Source: Pleodorina starrii (lineage: Eukaryota; Chlorophyta; Chlorophyceae; Chlamydomonadales; Volvocaceae). Taken from it: a stretch of 64,000 nt of DNA. Shown here piece by piece: positions 22,268 to 33,100 of this stretch (position 1 is the stretch's first letter; each line of letters begins with the position of its first letter). The DNA lies in the NCBI GenBank assembly GCA_030267565.1, contig BRXU01000003.1:2898001-2962000 (forward strand). The letters run 5' to 3'. Both the position numbers and the translations under genes were made by a program. The notes under the pieces are model-generated. The model saw only the letters and a list, made by a program, of their open reading frames with translations, ran no database searches and had not been told where the DNA came from.

Positions 22268-22859
22268 CACGTTTCTATTGCGGGGCCGCGCGGCCCCTCG
22301 TGCGGCGTGCGTGTCGTACAGTACGGAGCGGATGGACGGTCGTGCATTGTTAAATGCGCCCGGCGGCTGCGTGGCGCTTTGGGTTTAGACGGAGCCGCTG
22401 CGCCGGCTGACACGTTTCTATTGCGGGGCCGCGCGGCCCCTCGTGCGGCGTGCGTATCGTACAGTACGGAGCGGATGGACGGTCGTGCATTGTTAAATGC
22501 GCCCGGCGGCTGCGTGGCGCTTTGGGTTTAGACGGAGCCGCTGCGCCGGCTGACACGTTTCTATTGCGGGGCCGCGCGGCCCCTCGTGCGGCGTGCATGT
22601 CGTACAGTACAGAGCGGATGGACGGTCGTGCATTGTTAAATGCGCCCGGCGGCTGCGTGGCGCTTTGGGTTTAGACGGAGCCGCTGCATCGGCTGACACG
22701 TTTCTATTGCGGGGCCGCGCGGCCCCTCGTGCGGCGTGCGTGTCGTACAGTACGGAGCGGATGGACGGTCGTGCATTGTTAAATGCGCCCGGCGGCTGCG
22801 TGGCGCTTTGGGTTTAGACGGAGCCGCTGCGCCGGCTGACACGTTTCTATTGCGGGGCC
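22255..22859 (+). repeat. 143-bp tandem repeat, block A (4 copies plus partial)
   Basis: Units start at 22255, 22398, 22541 and 22684, with a partial at 22827. Each carries GGGGCCGCGCGGCCCC, a 16-bp perfect palindrome, and GTCGTACAGTACGGAGCGGA with a nested palindromic GTACAGTAC-like core. The transposase stop codon lies in the first unit. Confidence 0.92.
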
Positions 22860-23384
22860 ACGATGACTACAAAGCCGTCCTTGCCAGGCGCCATATCGAC
22901 ATGGAACGCCTGTGGCCCAACCGGCTTCTCACCCGGCATGTTAACGAGGATTGCGGTGTTGCGTGCCTTGTACGGCACCCCCGAGGCCCGGATCACCGAA
23001 TCCAGAACCTTTTCTACCGCCCTCCTTGTTCCGCACAGCACTTCGTTTCCTGCCTCCAGGGGCGCCTGACGGCGCTGCCCCGACCCAACACTAACTTGCG
23101 CCAACCCACGCACGACCACGCACCGGCCCTGCGGGTCAAGGACAGGCTCGTGAAAGATGGGGACCGCGTTCTCCTTGGCGAAGGTACGCGCCTCATCCAG
23201 CTCGCTCGCCGTGATGAGTGCCCGTAGCTTGGGTGCCTGTACGACCGTGACACCGAGTAGGGAAAGGGTAGAAACCGCCTCGCTGGCGTTTGTGCAGAGG
23301 AAAAGGCTGGCACGGCAGGTCTGTCTCTCCAAGTTGCTGTCCTGGCTGCGGGCTTGCTGGCTTGGTGTTGCTGGCTTGGCGGGC
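22847..23384 (-). pseudogene. 2OG-Fe(II) dioxygenase-like fragment, copy A
   Basis: The minus-strand frame (161 codons, 23332-22847) contains VLCGTRRAVEKVLDSVIRAS, then YKARNTAILVNMPGEKPVGP and QAFHVDMAPGKDGFVVIVAP. A conserved-looking Q-x-F-H-x-D segment followed by small and hydrophobic residues is how the first metal-binding motif (HxD) of the double-stranded beta-helix of 2-oxoglutarate/Fe(II) oxygenases usually appears. The frame stops right after it, at the junction with the 143-bp repeat, so the distal His and the 2OG-binding Arg are missing and the product cannot be a working enzyme. The upstream end is cut at about 23384, where the repeat block resumes. Family assignment is from motif shape only. 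Confidence 0.45.
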
Positions 23385-23948
23385 CCTCGTGCGGCGTGCG
23401 TGTCGTACAGTACGGAGCGGATGGACGGTCGTGCATTGTTAAATGCGCCCGGCGGCTGCGTGGCGCTTTGGGTTTAGACGGAGCCGCTGCGCCGGCTGAC
23501 ACGTTTCTATTGCGGGGCCGCGCGGCCCCTCGTGCGGCGTGCGTATCGTACAGTACGGAGCGGATGGACGGTCGTGCATTGTTAAATGCGCCCGGCGGCT
23601 GCGTGGCGCTTTGGGTTTAGACGGAGCCGCTGCGCCGGCTGACACGTTTCTATTGCGGGGCCGCGCGGCCCCTCGTGCGGCGTGCATGTCGTACAGTACA
23701 GAGCGGATGGACGGTCGTGCATTGTTAAATGCGCCCGGCGGCTGCGTGGCGCTTTGGGTTTAGACGGAGCCGCTGCATCGGCTGACACGTTTCTATTGCG
23801 GGGCCGCGCGGCCCCTCGTGCGGCGTGCGTGTCGTACAGTACGGAGCGGATGGACGGTCGTGCATTGTTAAATGCGCCCGGCGGCTGCGTGGCGCTTTGG
23901 GTTTAGACGGAGCCGCTGCGCCGGCTGACACGTTTCTATTGCGGGGCC
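23385..23948 (+). repeat. 143-bp tandem repeat, block B
   Basis: Partial unit from 23385, then full units at 23487, 23630 and 23773 and a partial at 23916. The order of unit variants (TGTCG, TATCG, ATGTCG with ACAG, then GCATCGG) is the same as in block A. Blocks A and B were therefore copied as one ~1,089-bp piece together with the dioxygenase-like fragment. Confidence 0.92.
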
Positions 23949-24535
23949 ACGATGACTACAAAGCCGTCCTTGCCAGGCGCCATATCGACATGGAACGCCT
24001 GTGGCCCAACCGGCTTCTCACCCGGCATGTTAACGAGGATTGCGGTGTTGCGTGCCTTGTACGGCACCCCCGAGGCCCGGATCACCGAATCCAGAACCTT
24101 TTCTACCGCCCTCCTTGTTCCGCACAGCACTTCGTTTCCTGCCTCCAGGGGCGCCTGACGGCGCTGCCCCGACCCAACACTAACTTGCGCCAACCCACGC
24201 ACGACCACGCACCGGCCCTGCGGGTCAAGGACAGGCTCGTGAAAGATGGGGACCGCGTTCTCCTTGGCGAAGGTACGCGCCTCATCCAGCTCGCTCGCCG
24301 TGATGAGTGCCCGTAGCTTGGGTGCCTGTACGACCGTGACACCGAGTAGGGAAAGGGTAGAAACCGCCTCGCTGGCGTTTGTGCAGAGGAAAAGGCTGGC
24401 ACGGCAGGTCTGTCTCTCCAAGTTGCTGTCCTGGCTGCGGGCTTGCTGGCTTGGTGTCGTGCTGCTGTCGGCCTTCCTCGTGGGCCCAGATGAATGGTAG
24501 CGTAGGTAGTGACCAGCCATGGCGAGCTCCCCCAC
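23936..24535 (-). pseudogene. 2OG-Fe(II) dioxygenase-like fragment, copy B
   Basis: Identical to copy A over the shared part, offset 1,089 bp. The frame is 199 codons because the upstream end is not cut by the repeat: it adds about 40 residues (starting MGELAMAGHYLRYHSSG) that overlap, on the other strand, the 5' end of the L1 ORF1. Homology between the copies ends near 24459. It has the same HxD-like FHVD near its C-terminus and the same abrupt stop at the repeat junction. Convergent with the transposase gene, it may be a cargo gene of the CACTA element or a host fragment; the data do not decide. Confidence 0.42.
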
Positions 24536-26953
24536 GCTGTGCGGCCTCCACCGGTCAGCTCCCCCGGTCCGCTCGGTATGCGGCCTCCCTCACGGCAAGC
24601 CTGCCAGCTTCAGTCCGGGCTCGCAAGCAGGCCCCGGGGGACGCCACCACCTCATGGGAGATCGCCCCCGCCCAGCAGCTGCCAGCCTGGCGTGCTGAGG
24701 TCCAGCGGGAGCTTCCAGGGACTGCCCTGTCCTCTGAGCTGCACACTGGCGACCGCCGGGTGGCCCCCAAGCTGATGTTAGGGGCCGCCGCCCCCCGGGA
24801 GGCGGCCGATGAAGCGGTGTGGGAAGCGTGGTGCAATGCAGCTGTCCAGGCCGCCATGAACGCCAGCCCAGGCACTTTCGTCAGCATCAACCTCCTCGGC
24901 CAAGGGCGCCACCGGGGGATGGTGCTGAACCCAGCACCCGGCCTGCGAGCAGAGAACGCGGCGGTGGCCTTCCTCCGACGGTCCTCGTTACCAGTCGATT
25001 TCCAGGGGACGACCATCGAGGTCGCGGTGCAGCCGTACTACAACCTGGCACGACCGCACAGCCACAAGCTCCTCATCAAAGGGCTCCCCGGCACCTATGG
25101 CCTCGAAGGGGTCACTGGGGCCTTGCTTAGCTGCGCAGGCCTGGCAGCTACCGCCTCCCAAGGGCGGGACCTGGTTGTGGGGGAAGTCCTGGGCGACGGC
25201 ATGACCCGCTCCAGTACGCCAGGCGCCCTGCCTGATGCATCCCACCTGGTCGCCTTCGTGGCCGCTCCGCCGTCGGACCCCCACCTCCTCTCCTTCCCTC
25301 GGTCGTTCTTGATCGACCAGCTCACTGTCCGCATCTCCGTGTTCGACATGAGGGACGCGCCAGTGACCGACTCACCAGCAGCTCCCGCGGCCGAACCACC
25401 ACCAGCTCCCGCCGCAGGGCCCCCACCAGCGGTGCAGGTGGCGCCCGGCGCACCAGCAGCAGGAAACGGCACTCACCCAGCCGCCGAGCCCGCACCAACA
25501 GCCGCCCCGGCCCTCGGGAGGCCGGCTGCCTTGGGGGTGGCTGCGATGGCAGAAGGAGACAGCCCGGGCCCCCTGCCAGCACCAGCCCAGGCTCCCCGGC
25601 CGCCGGCGGCCCACCTCACTGGCCCACCCACCCCCTCCACGGCGGGATCAGGGCCCCCAGCCCCCAGCCCTGCCTCGGCTGCCCTCAGCCCTACCTCCCC
25701 TGGGATGGCTGATGGCCAGGCATGGTGGCGCCGACCCCAGCTGGCGGAGGCCCCGGACAGCCCCAACAGCCTCCCAGCTGTGTTGCGGACCATCCAGGAT
25801 GCGCAGAACCGGCGTCTGTCCCCATACCCCCGGGCCGGGGTTGGCGCCAACCCCCAGGGCTGGGGCCCCAACTCCACTCCCATCGGTGGCACCTTCTCCC
25901 CCCCTGAGGCTGAGCCGGCCACGATGGCGGCCCCCCCAGGGGCACACCAGGGCAGCCCCAGTGGGGCCCTCCACCAGGAGCAGCAGGGCCCCTCCAGAGC
26001 CCCCACCTCTCCCCAGGCCGGCAGCACCGGGCGGTGGTGGCGACAACCGGACGCCTTCACCCGCCACCACCAGCCCCTCGACCCCACCTCGGCCAGGGGT
26101 GGGCCCACGCTGACCCAGCCACAGCCCCAGGCTCCACCCACAGGCACGGCTGGCCACCACGGCCCCGGGGGGGACGGGGGGCCCGAGCTGCCCCCCCAGC
26201 AGGCGCCCAGCCCCGGCTGGGCAGCTCGCGGCCTGCCGCCCCAGCTGGCCGCCCACAGCCCCACAGCGCAGGCCGCCAGCCCTCCACACCAGCCCCCGCC
26301 GGGCCCCAGCACTGCCCCGGGCCTGGGACTGCCGACCGCGGAGCTCGACGTGCTGCGGGCCGCTAGCTTGATCACAGCCACGCCCAGCCAGTGGGCCCCC
26401 CTCGCAGACACCCTTGCGGCTGGATACCACGACCAGTTCGTGGATTACTTCGCGGCATGCCCCCACCCCGCCTGCTCGTCCATCGCCTTCCAGGCGGTTC
26501 TGCGAAAGCTCTTCATCCGCCACCACCCCCGACTGGAGTCTCCGGAGCTCGTCGACCCCCGCCCCGTCGTGGTTGCCTTCTGCCGCCGGGCACTGCACCA
26601 GTTGGACCTGTCGCCCCCAGCGCCCCTCGGCGCAATTGAACTGGACGCCCTCCTCCTATGTGTCCCCACGGTGCCCGCCTGTGCTGCCCGAGGTGATGGC
26701 AGCGGCCCAATCAGCCCTGGAGCCCGCCCTCAAAGCTCAGACCGGCAATCGCAGCTCGGCCGGCGCATTTCTGAAGATCTACCATGACCATCTGAGCTCC
26801 CTGGCCCCTTTCCTGCCGGGCCTGCACCCCACCCCCGGGCACGTGCACTCCTTCATCGTCGCTGCTCTGGGCCAACTGCAGCAGGCCCGAGCTCAACTTG
26901 CCCGCCACGACGGCCGCCCCTCCCGACGGGCGGCGCATGGCGCGCAGCCATGA
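24490..26953 (+). pseudogene. L1 ORF1 protein (proline-rich, frameshifted)
   Basis: Frame 1 runs from ATG 24490 to a stop at 26787. Near 26,660-26,690 the sensible reading moves to another frame (AAAQSALEPALKAQTG; LAPFLPGLHPTPGHV) and ends at TGA 26951-26953, as the second L1 copy confirms for the last ~50 residues. Expected product is about 820 residues. The N-terminal third has a conserved-looking alternating segment (HKLLIKGLPGTYGLEGVTGA; LVAFVAAPPSDPHLLSFPRS) that could be an RNA-binding fold. The middle is a long Pro/Ala/Gly linker with repeated WWR(R/Q)P motifs, and the C-terminal third is helical. ORF1 proteins package LINE RNA; that role is inferred from position. The stop overlaps the ORF2 start as ATGA. 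Confidence 0.7.
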
Positions 26954-29900
26954 GGACCGACGGGACCGCGCCCACCTTCAAGCTCCTGACCGTAAACGTC
27001 AATGGGCTTGGGCGGGCGCGAGCCTCCAGGCTGCTCTGCTACCAGCAGCAGGTCGCAGGCAACCCGGATGTCACCTTCGTACAGGAGGCGAAACTGGGCA
27101 GCAAAGCAGCACTACAGTCAGTTTTACAACGAGGCAGCGGCCCGGGGGCCCCCTGGCGGGGCAAATGGGGTTACAGCCCGGGGACGGACCTCAGCTGTGG
27201 GGCAGCCATCCTGGCGCGGCCAGGGATCAGCCTGCCGGGCTGTGTGCAGCACCCGTACACCTCAGACACAGCCGGCCGTGTCTGCTGCTGGGACTGGGAT
27301 GTCCTCCACCTTCGCCTACACCTCCTATGCATCTACGCCCCGTCGGTGGCCGCCAGCCGCCCAGAGTTCTTCCAAAGCCTGCAGCCATACCTCGAGACAG
27401 ACCGCCACATTCTGCTTGGAGGGGACCTTAACTGCGTCCTGCATGCGGGTGACGAGGCCCAACCGTCTGCCCATCGGGCCGGCGGGAGGCCTGCACTGCA
27501 GGCCCTGGTCAACGGGGCCAATCTGGTCGACCCCTGGCTGTCTTCCGGAGTGGGGGGGGCTTCACTCACCCGGCATCACCCGCCAGACCGCCGGTGGCAC
27601 GCCTGGACCGCTGGCTCATTAGCCAACCTCTGCAGCAGTACGTGACAGCTGTTTGGGTGGTGCCAGGCGCCCCGGGGGATCATCATGGGGTGCTCTTGGA
27701 GCTGGCGCTGCCAGGGCTCCCCACCCTCGGCCGCAGCAGCTGGGCGTTCCCCACGTACCTGCTGTACCACCCCGGCCTGCTGCCCCGCCTGCAGTCGGCA
27801 GTGGAGCTGGCAATCCAGGCCGTCCAGCAGCAAGACGCCGCTGCTGACCCGCGCAAGGTGTGGGAATGTCTGAAAGGTCGCCTGCGCAGTGCAGCCGATC
27901 ACCTCCACAGACAGCACCTGAAGGACCAGGCCGCCAGCCTGAGGTCGGCCAAACACGCTGCGTGTGCAGCCCTGGCAGCCATGCAGCATGCTGTGCCCGG
28001 GCCCGACGCCGGCGCCCTGGCAGCACAGGCCTGCAGCCAGCTCACCATGGCAGTCAAACAGGCAGCCATCCGCCACACAGCAGCGCTGGATGCCGCGTAC
28101 ACGCAGCATGGCGACAAGGGTACCGGCTGGTTCCACCAGCTCGGACGCGAGGTGCGCACCCGGGAGCCAGTCACCCACCTCTCAGTCCCGGGTCAGCCCC
28201 TCCCGGTTCCACTCAGTGACCCGGGTGCGGCCGCCGCTATAACAGCTGCGGCCCACGCCATGTACAGCAGTGACACCCCCACGGGTCTGTTCCGGGTGGA
28301 GCAGGTGGACCTGACAGCCCAAGACCAGCTCCTGCAGCACCTCCGCCGCCGGCTCTCCCAGCCCCTCCGGGAAGCTGCCGATGCAGCCCCAGCCACTTGC
28401 GAGCTGCAGCTGGACGAACTTGCGGCTGCTCTGTCATCCTGTCTGAATGGCACCGCCCCTGGCTCGGACGGCCTGCCTTATGAGGTGTACCGGGTGCTGT
28501 GGCCGCTGCTGGGCCCGCTGCTGCTCGCCGCAGCCAATGCAGCCTTCACCCAGGGGTCCTTGGAGTCCGGGGCCGCAGCTGCCGACTCCCTGCCGCTCAG
28601 CTGGCACGAAGGGGTCATCACTCTCATCTACAAAGGCAAAGGCCTGCCCCGGCCCAGCCTGAGCAGCTACCGGTCCATCACCCTGCTCCAATGCGACTAC
28701 AAGCTTGTCTGCAAGGCCGTCAGCAATCGCCTACAGCCAGCACTGGACTACCTGATAGACCCGCTGCAGACTGCCTTCGTCAGCGGCCGGGACATCCGGG
28801 ACAACACCCTTTACCACCTGGCCCTGGTGGAGTGGGTGCGGCACTCGCAGCAACCAGCAGCCCTCATCATACTCGACATCGAAAAGGCCTACGACCGGGT
28901 TCATCGCCCCTAGCTCTACCGGGTGGCCGAGGCCATGGGCTTCGGTCAGCACACACAGCGCTGGCTGCACCTCCTCACGTCCGATGGCTCCTGCCGGGTG
29001 GTGGTCAATGGGCACCGGTCAGCACCTTTCCCGGTCCGCAACGGCCTTCAGCAGGGCAGCACCCTGTCGCCCGTCCTGTGGGTCATGCAGCTGGAACCCC
29101 TCACCTCGTACCTGCACCACCTGCGCAGCACCAACGCTCTCAGCACCCCCACCCTCCCCAACAACGTGCCAGCCCCCCCTGTCACCCACCACGCGGACGA
29201 TACGGTGCTCACGGTCAGCAATGTCGACAGGGATGGGGAGGTCGCTACCACGGCAGTCCAGCTGTTCTGCAGGGCCAGCAACGCACGGGTCAATGCCAGC
29301 AAGGGGAAGGGGATGGTGCTGGGCACCCACGCGCCGGTGGTGGGGCCCAACGCCGCCACCGGTGCGAGTTTCCCGACTCCCGGTGAGGAACCCCCACGCC
29401 ACCTGGGCATCCCTCTCACTCTGGACCCGGCGGAGGCCGCGCGGCTCTGCTACACCAGCAGAATTCAGCGGGTCCAGCGTCTCGGCCATGTGTGGTGGCG
29501 ACACGGCCTCAGCCTCGTGGGCAGGGTGCATGTGGCCAAACAGGTGCTGGGAAACACCCTGGCATACCACCTCTCCATCATCCGCCCAACCCCACCCCAG
29601 CTGGCGGCACTCCACAAGCATATCGACGGCTTTGTGGCCTGGTCGCTTCTGGAGGAAGATGCGTCCCTGGTGTGCCACGGACGGGCCCTGCTGAAGCCTG
29701 GCCCGGAGATCGCCTGCCAGGATCACGACTGTGGCGGTGTCGGCCATCTCGACCTCGACGCCTTCATGGTCGCCCTGCATTTGAAGCCCCTCGCCCAGCT
29801 CGCTCAGCCCGGCCAGCAGCCATGGAAGCAGATCATGCGGGGTCTGCTCGACGAGTACAGGCCGGATGGGACCACTGGGTGGGGCTGGGTGTATGGCACG

Positions 29901-29983
29901 GCGGACCCGCCCCCCAGCCTGCCTACGTTCCTTGCCAGCCTGGTGCAGTCCTACCGCTCCTCGCTCCCGACCCGGCTGGCCTA
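26950..29983 (+). pseudogene. L1 ORF2 (endonuclease + reverse transcriptase), copy 1, 5' part
   Basis: Begins at ATG 26950, overlapping the ORF1 stop. The APE-type endonuclease shows FKLLTVNVNGLG (metal Asn), FVQEAKLGS (Glu), LLCIYAPS, LLGGDLNCV (Asp-Asn) and GDHHGVLLEL (the usual SDH). A run of eight G at 27552-27559, nine in the other copy, shifts the frame between endonuclease and linker. The RT follows: GTAPGSDGLPYEV, ITLIYKGKG with YRSITLLQCDYKL, ILDIEKAYDRVH, GLQQGSTLSPVLW and the catalytic HADDTVL near 29190. A TAG at 28911 interrupts between palm motifs, where Trp is likely. The frame then continues to 29983, where the nested LINE was inserted. This copy cannot make active enzyme. Confidence 0.9.
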
Positions 29984-29999
29984 TAATAATAATAATAAT
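29984..29999 (-). repeat. (TTA)n 3' tail of the Dualen-type LINE
   Basis: On plus TAATAATAATAATAAT directly follows the left target duplication. It marks the 3' end of the minus-strand element. Confidence 0.85.
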
Positions 30000-30118
30000 G
30001 ATACGCCCGGCCGGTAGCCGAGGCGTGGGTTATGGGAGCAGAGGGGGTGGGGTGACGGGTTTCCCCGGTCCCAGCCCCCCCCACCACCGCAAGGAACTTA
30101 AGACTTGTCCCACGTTGG

Positions 30119-33100
30119 TTACGTGCCGGCCGGTGTCGGTTCCGCATGGGGGTTGCGTTCCATTTGTCTGCGGGTTATAACGATAGTGTTGAGTGTCCTA
30201 ACTGCATGGTCGTGGAGGTCGTTGCAGCATGCTCGGGCTTCCTTGCTGCCCGTGCCTAGGGTGTGGAGTAGAGGGCGTAGGTCCTTCCTGATAGTACCCG
30301 CAAAGCCGAGGCTGATGGCTTCCTGTGTTGTGTAGCGGACCTTCCATCCGGCTTCCGTGAGGAGTTTGGCCAGTTCTGCGTGTTGTACGGCCTTGTCGTG
30401 CTGTTTCTGTGTGTGGTTGGTGTCGGCGGTGTAGGCGACCTCAACAATGTGTACGGTGTGCTGGCTAGGGTCCTGAGGTCCCTTGTACCCTTGCGCTTGC
30501 GTTTCATGGAGGGGGATGTCGGGTATAAGGAGTATATCGGGCCTGAGTTTGAGGCGTTTCTCATCCTCAATACTCGGGAGCAGCCATTTGGGCAGGCGTG
30601 TGCCGGCCACGTAGTCTGGTCGGGTGTCCGCGGGGCCGGCGTCCATTACAATGTAACAGCCTCCATTGGACCCACGGGCTAGCGTACTGGTAATGTTTTG
30701 GACCGCCTTGTTGTGCCGCTGTATGTATAGGGCTCGCATGCGGGGGTGAAGGCAGCCTCCGAGGATGTGCGCCCCTGAGTCGAGTTGGTTGCATAGGGGG
30801 CAATGTCCCGACGAGGCAGGGCGGCCAGGTGCCACTGGTTTTTTAAATCGCCTCGCAAGCTTGGCGCTCCATAGCTGGCCGTATAGGTAGTCGAAGCACC
30901 GTTTAACGTGCTTGTGTCGGCCCGCCTTGCGCTGTAGAGTCCGAGTGCTGGTGCTTATGTCGAGGTCGGGCAGAGTGTTGGCGACGTATTTCATGTAATC
31001 TGTTTCGTTCGTGTATCCCGAGTGCGTTTCCGGGCTGACCAAGGACTCGATACCGCGGTTAAGGTCGTTTGCATAGTGCCCAGCGTTCTTCTCAGGCCCA
31101 GCCATTTTCCGCAGCCACCAGTGTTGACTTCGAGGATTATTGTCTGAGGTCTCGGTTGCACTCAGCGCGTCGGGGTCTAGCTTGGAGAGTCCTCGCGCGG
31201 CTCGTACGGCTGCTTTGTCCGCTTTCTCTTTGTAAGTTACCCCAGTGTGGGCTTTCACTTTAAGCAAAGATGTCTTCAGGTTACAAGCCGCTCGTCGTTT
31301 AAGGATTAATACGATTTCCTCAAGCAGCGCCTTGTGCTTACTAAGCTGAAGCTTATGTGGGTTGTTTATCATCTTTTTAATGAGATGTAGCGACGCGGCA
31401 GAGTCCGTCCATATAGTTAGGTGAGCTTCGTCGTGCAGCGTGCCTCTGCGCATCTGGAGTCCTTGATGGATGGCACTCAGTTCGCACCGTGTAATAGTTT
31501 GGCAGCCCTGGTGGCCTGCGTTCACATTGATGTGGAGCGTTGTGTTGGTAAGTGCGTCGACGGCCGCGGCCCCCAGGAGATGTCTTTCCTCGTCGCCATC
31601 TTTGATTTTTTGCACTGACCCGTCTGTGTATATGGCGTCTTGGGCGTTGTATCGCAGAGCATATTTGGCAGGAAATGCCAGGAACGCGGCGCTTCCCTCT
31701 TCCGTGGAGAGGTTGTCGCACGTGCGGGAGGGAGCTGCCACGGCGGGTGGCTTCTCGGTCATACTACGCAGCCGCTTGCGCACCCATTGGGGTGGCTTCC
31801 AAGAGAGGGCGGGGCCAGTGGCGACGTGGCGGGCTGCCGTCATAGCAAGCGCTCTGCGGAGGCTGGTACCGTACGCACGGCCGGATTCATTGCTAACCAG
31901 GAGTAGGGTGAGTCCGTTTGGGTAGGGTTTTGGAGCGTCTACGCTCACTTCGCTGTAAAGGTCCCCCGTTCCTGAAAATGCGTCTATTGTACCGATCATG
32001 GTGACCAGCGGGTGGGTGAGGTAGCGGGTGTAGGGCGCCGTTTGGGACGTGGGCAGCAGGAGTAGGGTAGCGGTGGGGTTATCTGTGCTCCGTGTCGCGT
32101 CGGCCCAGCCTAGCGCCCATCGCAGTGCATGATGCCCCTCGTCCGGCTTAGGTTCAGGGTGCGCGACGGATACGCCCGTGCACGGTTGCGAATACGCGTC
32201 GTGGTTGGCTCCGAAGAGCTGATCTTCTGGGTACCGCGAGTAGTAGATGGCGGTGCTGTCTGCTACGTTGAGGGGGGATGCAAAGCGCTCTGTTGCGGCG
32301 CCCAGTGCGGTCATGAGGCGTTTCATCAGCCGTTCAGATATCCTCCGCTCATGGGCCTCTCGAATGGGGTGTGCTTTGGTGCCCCCTCCGTCCCGATACC
32401 GCAGGAGGAGGCGTGCGACATCCTCCGCGAAGCCACCCGCGGCCGCGATCTGTGCGTGCTCTTCCGGGCGTTTCTGTTGGGCGTCGCTGTACCGGAGCCA
32501 CAGGCTGCGGAGGCGGCTTGCCGCCACCTGGCCGACGCAGCGCCCTTGGGGATCGTACACGAATGCCATCCCAATGGCTTGCAGTCCATCGGGTATGTCC
32601 CCGCTGCCGTCCCATGGTACATGCCTGTGTGTGCCGTTACGATTGCCAATTTGGACCGTATACCGCCCCGGCGGGTGGATGTCCCGGTCCGGGTTACCCG
32701 GGTGTACGTTGATTTCGACAAACTGCCGTAGGAGACGTTGGCCTCGGGTCACGTTGAGGCATTCAGTCTCCCATCTACCTTGCTGTTGCCATTCCGTCAG
32801 GTGGTGGTCGCGTGCATTTTCCATCCGACCGGGGTCCTGTTCGGCCTCAACGGCGCGCCGATGCCGGAATGCATTCAGCAGCTCTGTCCAGTTGTCTTGC
32901 GAGGCCAGTCGCGACTCCTCATCTTCGGTGGGGGCCCATTCTACCTCGACTATCATTTCGGGGTGAGTGGGGGCGGTGGGGGTTTCGTACCGGTGCACTG
33001 CCTTCGGGTGGTAGCCATTCTCGGTGTACAGTGCTATTGCCCCTTTAGTGATGACAGTACGTTCCCATTCAACCTGGTAGTACGTTCGGTGTGTGTGTTG

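Noticed and set aside
22370..22395. GGGTTTAG in the 143-bp unit as telomeric repeat
   Set aside because: Only one partial match per unit and no tandem TTTAGGG/TTTTAGGG run, so no telomere signal.
22255..23948. CRISPR array or bacterial-type repeat locus
   Set aside because: The 143-bp units are contiguous, without spacers, in eukaryotic transposon-rich DNA with spliced genes.
17812..24512. CACTATACG at ~17,817 and GTAGTG at ~24,506 as ends of the autonomous transposon
   Set aside because: Beyond CACTA the two do not match each other, differ from the neighbouring CACTC ends, and the flanking trinucleotides are not the same. The autonomous element's ends remain unidentified.
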